Positions 38,524 through 40,606 of a stretch of 40,606 nt of DNA are shown one piece after another (the stretch's first letter is position 1; each line of letters starts with the position of its first letter). This stretch comes from a virus. A program made the position numbers and the translations under genes. Under the pieces are notes generated by a model. It was not told the DNA's origin. It saw only the letters and a program-made list of their open reading frames with translations, and did not search any database. The stretch lies in IMG/VR virus record IMGVR_UViG_3300003691_000022, positions 1 through 40,606 of that record, one strand, 5' to 3'.

Positions 38524-40606
38524 AAAGCACCAAAATCAATAACATGATCAGCCATGCCAACAACTTCAGGATTATGAGAAATAAAGAAGCAGGTTTCAAA
38601 ATCCCCGGTCAACATCATGGATCTGTAAAGCTTGATAAATTCAAGCGCCTTTTCACCGTCAAGGGCTCCGTCCTCTTCATCTGCATACAACGTCATGAAA
38701 TTGCGGCCTGACTTGCGTTTTGATACAAGGGTCATGCCAAGGCTTAAAGCTTTTGAAATCCATACTTTTTGACCGCCTGACAGGTTTGAAAAGTCATCCT
38801 CTGATCCATCTTCACGAATTACCTTTATCCAGAAAACTTCTTTCCCTGTCTCTGGGTCCTGGGTGATAATCTTAATTTGTGAGTCAAGGCCAAATGCTTT
38901 TTCAAGAAGAGTATTCGCCTCTGATGTAATCAATGGCGCAGCACCATCAATTTCAAGTGCCTGCAAACCTGTCTTTGAACATGCCAGCCGCAAATATTCC
39001 CATTCAGACAACTCTTTTTTAATGGCCTTTTCTTCAGATTTTCTTAATTCAAGATCTATGGAAATATCTTTTTTCCTGGAAAGGTTGTTTTTCAAAACTG
39101 CTGCGCTTTCTTTCAATTCATCAAGGGTTTTTACAATACCGGCCTTTTTTGTTACGGAATCGGCCTTATTTGTTTCAGCTTCATTGATTTTATCAGCAAT
39201 ATCAGAATCAATATCATCATCAATTTTTGATATCGATTCTTTTTTTGTCTTAATATCGCCTGCATTTGAAAGTGCATTGGTGGCATGGTCTGCCATCCTG
39301 GTTGTATTATCGTCAACAAGCTGTTTGGTCTGTTTTTCAATGGAAATCTTTTTTTCTTCAGCGATTTCAATCTGTGGTTTCTGAGAAGAGAGGTCCTTTA
39401 GATCAGAAATTAATTGCCGTTTCTCATTCCGTTTGGATTTGTAAAATCCTTTGAATTCATCGACAATAAGGTATTTTGAATATAATTCATTTTTTGCTGT
39501 GTCTAATTCTGAAACCTTTTTATTTAAACCAGATGATTTCATCATGATAGCATCATAACGATTTTTGTAATCTTTTGAACAACGGTCAATTCTATGAGCA
39601 ATATCAACAAGGTTGGCATTGCAAAGCGTGATTGCTGTCCCTATCACTTTGATACTTGAATCAAGCTTTGCTTTGATATCAGATTCAATCTTTTCAAGTC
39701 CTGGCAATGCTTCCCTTGCCTCTGATACCATGTCAGAAGCCGGACACATTAGGCTTTTACAATCAGGATCAATTGATATTGCAATTTTTTCTTGACAGGC
39801 TTTCACGTTCTGTGATGCCTGCATCAAAGAAAAATCATTCTCAGCTGACTTGAGTTTGTTTTTGAAGATTGTGTCTTCTGTATCAAAATGAACTCTTCTA
39901 TTTTCCAGATATTGCAGAGTGGTTTTTAATCCGTCCAGGACAATATCATTTTCAAGATCTGTGAGCTTTTCAACCAGGCCCTGTTTTTTGTTCTCGACAT
40001 CCTTAATCTCTCTATTGAATCTGGTCTGTTCTTCAATGGAGCATTCAAAGCAGTCTGAAAAATATTGTTCCCATCTTTCAAGGTTGTTGATCCTGGTAGC
40101 GGCTTTTAATATTTTCTCTTTATTTGCCAGGATAGTATCAATTGATACCATTTCTTTATCAAGCAGGGCTTTTTTATCAAGGAAGACACCGGAATCAAAA
40201 TTGATTTTTATCTGGTGCTGGTCCCGGTCACGATTCAGTTTCTTCAATTCAGTTTCAAGTTCTTCTTTTCTGACAATATCGGTTATCTGCTTTTTGGCCT
40301 TGGAATTCAGATCATTGATAGTGATATCAAAAGAATTGATTTCTTTGTTTTTGTCATCAAGGGACAATTCAGTGTTTGAAATAATAATATTGCTCCCCTT
40401 GATTTCTTCATCAATATTTTGGAGCCCCATCAATTCAAAATCACACGTTTCAATTTTACCCGAAAGAACATCAATCTTTTTTTGACAGTAACTTACTGCT
40501 ATCTTGCATTGCTTTTCGTATTCTGCAAGGCGTTCAATCCTGAGAAATTCAACAAACAATTCTTTTATCTTGCCGGTTGTCATGGTGGACAGGTTCCCGC
40601 TGCCCT
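38520..40606 (-). CDS. sbcC: SbcC/Rad50-like ATPase, central and C-terminal part
   Basis: Continues the gene that starts at 455; the 37 duplicated bases are to be counted once. Residues about 148-740 are two long Lys/Glu-rich coiled coils, with the midpoint near residue 417. There is no classic CPxC hook: the central site is CKSLMC (422-427, CX4C), and another CFEC lies at 325-328. The C-terminal ATPase half has LSGGQ (748-752), Walker B with D782-E783, and a switch His in ISH (817). Total 834 residues. Confidence 0.93.
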   Translation of the reverse strand, partial: GSGNLSTMTTGKIKELFVEFLRIERLAEYEKQCKIAVSYCQKKIDVLSGKIETCDFELMGLQNIDEEIKGSNIIISNTELSLDDKNKEINSFDITINDLNSKAKKQITDIVRKEELETELKKLNRDRDQHQIKINFDSGVFLDKKALLDKEMVSIDTILANKEKILKAATRINNLERWEQYFSDCFECSIEEQTRFNREIKDVENKKQGLVEKLTDLENDIVLDGLKTTLQYLENRRVHFDTEDTIFKNKLKSAENDFSLMQASQNVKACQEKIAISIDPDCKSLMCPASDMVSEAREALPGLEKIESDIKAKLDSSIKVIGTAITLCNANLVDIAHRIDRCSKDYKNRYDAIMMKSSGLNKKVSELDTAKNELYSKYLIVDEFKGFYKSKRNEKRQLISDLKDLSSQKPQIEIAEEKKISIEKQTKQLVDDNTTRMADHATNALSNAGDIKTKKESISKIDDDIDSDIADKINEAETNKADSVTKKAGIVKTLDELKESAAVLKNNLSRKKDISIDLELRKSEEKAIKKELSEWEYLRLACSKTGLQALEIDGAAPLITSEANTLLEKAFGLDSQIKIITQDPETGKEVFWIKVIREDGSEDDFSNLSGGQKVWISKALSLGMTLVSKRKSGRNFMTLYADEEDGALDGEKALEFIKLYRSMMLTGDFETCFFISHNPEVVGMADHVIDFGAL
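40570..40606. repeat. Terminal direct repeat, right copy (circular join)
   Basis: Exact copy of bases 1-37. Counting it once gives a genome of 40,569 bp. Coding phase is kept when the right end is joined to position 1. Confidence 0.95.

Noticed and set aside
40484-40500. TTGACAGTAACTTACTGC inside sbcC, similar to the ACAGTA dyad promoter
   Set aside because: It lies deep in a conserved coding region, points into sbcC on the antisense strand, has no suitable -10, and the dyad is imperfect.
1-40606. CRISPR arrays, tRNA genes, diversity-generating retroelements, insertion sequences
   Set aside because: No regularly spaced identical repeats, cloverleaf sequences, reverse transcriptase or transposase motifs were seen. 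The 66-bp repeats at 22235-22800 are coding and diverged.

Overview
The window is one complete circular genome (unit about 40,569 bp) of a contractile-tailed bacteriophage with an HK97-type head. The first 37 bases recur exactly as the last 37, and a single sbcC-like gene reads through the join. No integrase, plasmid partition gene, DNA polymerase or tRNA gene was seen. Base composition looks AT-rich (about 40% GC by eye). The structural families (DUF1073 portal, DUF2213, DUF4054, DUF3383 sheath, DUF3277 tube, DUF2612) are typical of phages of Gram-negative bacteria. The host is not identified. A probable selenocysteine gene would point to a host with selenocysteine machinery, for example an anaerobic Desulfobacterota; that is inference.

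Almost everything is read on the minus strand. (1) An early operon starts at a TTGACA/TATTAA promoter near 2,917-2,894. It encodes a possible recombination protein, SbcD, SbcC (across the origin), an SF2 helicase, small Cys-rich proteins, a class-3-lipase-like hydrolase and a zinc-finger protein, and stops at a bidirectional terminator (34,868-34,908). SbcC has its own copy of the same promoter-operator. (2) A second block (34,737 to 28,833) holds a small HTH protein, a replication initiator carrying iteron-like repeats (probable origin), RusA resolvase, a mosaic array of small Cys-rich proteins, and the terminase subunits. (3) The virion block (26,778 to 3,638) runs portal, MuF-type head protein, a beta-helix protein with 22-residue repeats, small head proteins, DUF2213 protease/scaffold, cement and major capsid, a strong terminator, connectors, sheath, tube, frameshifted chaperones, tape measure, baseplate and fibres.

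Two small plus-strand islands interrupt this. At 3,016-3,648 lie an M15-peptidase-like protein and an HTH regulator, divergent from the early operon. At 26,936-28,843 lie seven small genes behind a sigma70-type promoter with a palindrome in its spacer. Each island overlaps its convergent neighbour by exactly 11 bp.

The most striking signal is in the MuF head gene. Its usual C-terminal Cys-Arg-Cys motif is written TGA-CGG-TGA, followed by an in-frame tail to 24,566 and a small hairpin 28 and 22 nt after the two UGAs, as expected of a bacterial SECIS. This suggests a phage selenoprotein with two selenocysteines. The same gene and the terminase large subunit have no ATG/GTG/TTG start that would keep their conserved N-termini, and appear to start at ATC and ATT. 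Other points are a duplicated operator controlling recombination genes, a possible OOP-like small RNA beside the replication genes, and paralogous zinc-finger proteins in two opposed operons.
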